From assembly GCA_013397435.1 (NCBI GenBank), contig VZRG01001600.1:1-64000 (forward strand): 64,000 bases of DNA. Direction: 5' to 3'. The DNA comes from Erythrocercus mccallii (Eukaryota > Chordata > Aves > Passeriformes > Dicruridae). Numbering within the stretch: position 1 is the stretch's first letter; every line of letters starts with the position of its first letter. The translations under genes were made by a program, and so were the position numbers. The notes under the pieces were generated by a model. It saw nothing but the letters and a program-made list of their open reading frames with translations, was not told where the DNA came from and made no database searches. Below are positions 61,854 to 64,000 of this stretch, one piece after another.

Positions 61854-64000
61854 CTGTGACAAAAATAAAGGAGACTTTTAACAAAAGTACAGATAATTTA
61901 ATTTTCATTTAAGTAAAAGTTAAAAAAAAAGAAATGCACATAATTTCTAACAAAGGGCTAAGTTCAAAATAGAACAAAAGTTACACTGACTTGCTCATTA
62001 AGAAATTTTCATATCCTGAATCTAATGATACCATTCCACTGAACAAACCAGATGTCTATACCATTACCACCACAGAAAGCCATTTAAAAGCCAACATTCA
62101 GGGGTGCAGAAAACAAAACCTAGCTTAAGTAGAACAACTCAGAATTACTTATTCCTCATAAATACTCATTTAACTACATCTGCAACAAGTTTATTTATCA
62201 AAGAAAATATTGTGCCAATTACTATTGCTAACAAGTCTAGCGATACATCTAGTTTTTGATTTGCTTCTGAGCGTTAAAACTACAAATATGTTCACATCAT
62301 ATGTACTGCTTTCTACCACACTGAGACAAATCATGCAGATCCACAAACGTGAAAGTCCTAGTTTTACGCCAGTATCTTGCATCTTAGAGGAGGTGAACAA
62401 GCCCCTGAATCTCTAGTATCAAGAACTTGTTGTGCCCTTGCCCTACATAAAAGCACTGACCTCTAAAATCAATACCAATTTCCTTAAAATAAAGAATCCA
62501 CTACAAAGTCTCCAGCCAATCCTTCAGAGCTCTCCACAGTATTAAGAAGCCAACAGGAGAGACTACCCACAACCACTATGATTAATACAAGCTCTTAAGT
62601 TACAGTGTACTAACTTATATCCATTGATAAAGAAAAAAAAGCAGGTTTTGCATTGGTCAGTAGTTTTCTCTAATTTTTTTCTACTCTCACACACAAAATA
62701 AATGAAAATTTAACACCCGTTCTTAAATCCAAATGTAGATATACTTAATCTAAATAGAAGTATGCTCAGAAATTTTAAACTTAATTCATATAAATACATT
62801 ACCTTATCCAAATTACTTAAGTATAAAATGTCTTGGATATTTCTCCTAATTTCCTAAAGAACACTTTTCTAAAGAATTTCCTAAAGGTTACTGTCTGGAA
62901 AAAGCAATGTATACAGCAAGCACATTTAATTGCTATAGCATGCTCTGTTATCTCGGGTACTAAACAAACAGTCGTGACTTAATCTTACATTTGAAGACCA
63001 AATATAAAAAAACTGTGAAAGAGTAGATACATTTATAAATTGAAAACAATTCACAGCTTTTGCAGAGGGAGAAAAGAGGTTCTTAAAGAACCCCTATCTG
63101 TTTTGATATAAACTACAACCATAACATTTTACAGAAATGTAAGCCAAATAGCAAGAAACCACCTAGTTACCTTCAAGTTTATGATCACAGAAGCACAAAA
63201 TAGATGAGGTTGGAAGGAATCCCTGGAGGTCCAAGCCCCATATTCAGCTACAGCCACCTAAACTTAGTTGCCCAGGACCATGCCCAAGAAGCTTTTGAAG
63301 ATATCTGGGCAACGTGTGCCACGGCCTTTTCACCCTCACAACTGGAAAACCGTTTCCTGAAGTTCAGAGGAAACCTCCTGTGTCCCAGTTTGTGTCCTCT
63401 GCCTCTGGTCTAGTCACCACAAAGAAGCTGGCCTCATCCTCTTTGCACCTGCCTTTCAGGTATTTACATCCATGGGTAAGATACTCCCTTGGTCTTCTCC
63501 TGGCTGAACGTTCCCATTCCGCCCTGTCCCTTCATCACCTTTGGGGCTGCTCATCAGATTCTCTCCAGTAGCTCCACGTCTTTCTCATCTGTGGAGTCCA
63601 GAACTGCACACAGCACTCCAGGTGTGGCCTTACCAGTGCTGAGTAGAGGGATTTCCCTCAACCTGCTGGCAACATGCCTCCTAATGCAGCCCCAGATACC
63701 ATCAGCCACTTTCTTAACAGCAGGGGCACGTTGTTGGCTCATGCTCATGAATTTCAACTGTTTTAGTAAACTTACACAAGAAAGTTGACTCAAGCATCCA
63801 TGTTCTGATTCTTGTTAATATCACTTTGAATCATAAAGCAATATAGCAATATTTAAGTAGTTTAAATTATTTTCAGGTTTCTTTTGCGGAAAAAAATGAC
63901 AAAACGGACTTTATAAGTCTCAGGCCAATGTTACAACAAGCCTCCATTTTCCCCAAATGTCTTTAAACCATTTCTTTTCCTAACATTACCAAGACACATA
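61854..64000 (-). other. ARMC2: ARMC2 intron, continuing past the window edge
   Basis: I searched this stretch for the human N-terminal blocks (AEIISEARNALRT and RPFTPQEAQRKLFG) and found no match, so the upstream exons are probably beyond 64000. It contains a CR1 copy at about 63185-63760. Confidence 0.7.
63185..63760 (-). mobile_element. CR1 LINE fragment, relatively well preserved
   Basis: The + strand runs from ATCACAGAAGCACAAAATAG and AGGTTGGAAGGAATCCCTGG (3' end) through TGGAGTCCAGAACTGCACAC, AGCACTCCAGGTGTGGCCTT and ACCAGTGCTGAGTAGAGGGA to AACATGCCTCCTAATGCAGC. This is a CR1 in minus orientation. The minus frame 63554-63793 includes GCIRRHVASRLRE and VELLERI, known from the CR1 reverse-transcriptase C-terminal part, but it is interrupted and truncated. 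Confidence 0.88.

Noticed and set aside
61650..61862. The ATG at the upstream end of the 61682-61853 frame as the ARMC2 start codon.
   Set aside because: It lies in the intron just before a clear CACAG acceptor. The human protein has about 100 more residues upstream of this position.
1..64000. Search for CRISPR-like arrays, tRNA or rRNA genes, or bacterial-type operons.
   Set aside because: I saw no regularly spaced repeat array, no tRNA-like cloverleaf and no ribosomal sequence. The window is ordinary vertebrate gene territory.

Overview
The window is vertebrate nuclear DNA, almost certainly from a bird. The evidence is small exons with consensus splice sites, AT-rich introns, and many CR1 LINE fragments in both orientations. 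There is also an LTR of a type I recognise from avian endogenous retroviruses. I could not fix the species.

Two protein-coding genes lie tail to tail. At the left edge, on the + strand, are the last two coding exons of SESN1 (sestrin 1): 56-200 and 1807-1893, followed by a 3' UTR of about 1 kb. The rest of the window is the minus-strand gene ARMC2 (armadillo repeat containing 2). I could follow 15 coding exons from 61853 down to the stop codon at 6187-6189. Together they make 2274 nt: 757 codons plus the stop. Every exon junction agrees in phase. The N-terminal exons (roughly the first 100 residues, judged from the human protein as I remember it) lie beyond 64000. SESN1 and ARMC2 are also convergent neighbours in mammals, so this is conserved synteny.

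Layout: 1-1893 SESN1 end; 1894 to about 2925 SESN1 3' UTR; about 2925-5160 intergenic, with a CR1 tail and a GC-rich patch; about 5160-6186 probable ARMC2 3' UTR; 6187-17952 seven C-terminal ARMC2 exons; 17953-30136 a 12.2 kb intron with very old CR1 copies and an LTR-like relic; 30137-43925 seven exons of the armadillo core and its acidic lead-in; 43926-56961 a 13 kb intron with a retroviral solo LTR and nested CR1s; 56962-61853 three exons of the variable N-terminal linker; 61854-64000 start of the next intron, with a CR1 copy.

The two genes are not known to work together. SESN1 is a stress-induced inhibitor of mTORC1 signalling through GATOR2. ARMC2 is a ciliary/flagellar assembly factor. 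I found no RNA gene, CRISPR array, bacterial-type operon or new biological system. The points most worth checking are a CpG-dense ARMC2 exon, two in-frame cassette exons before the armadillo domain, a triple tandem splice acceptor, and the LTR-like relic with a 16-bp tandem repeat.
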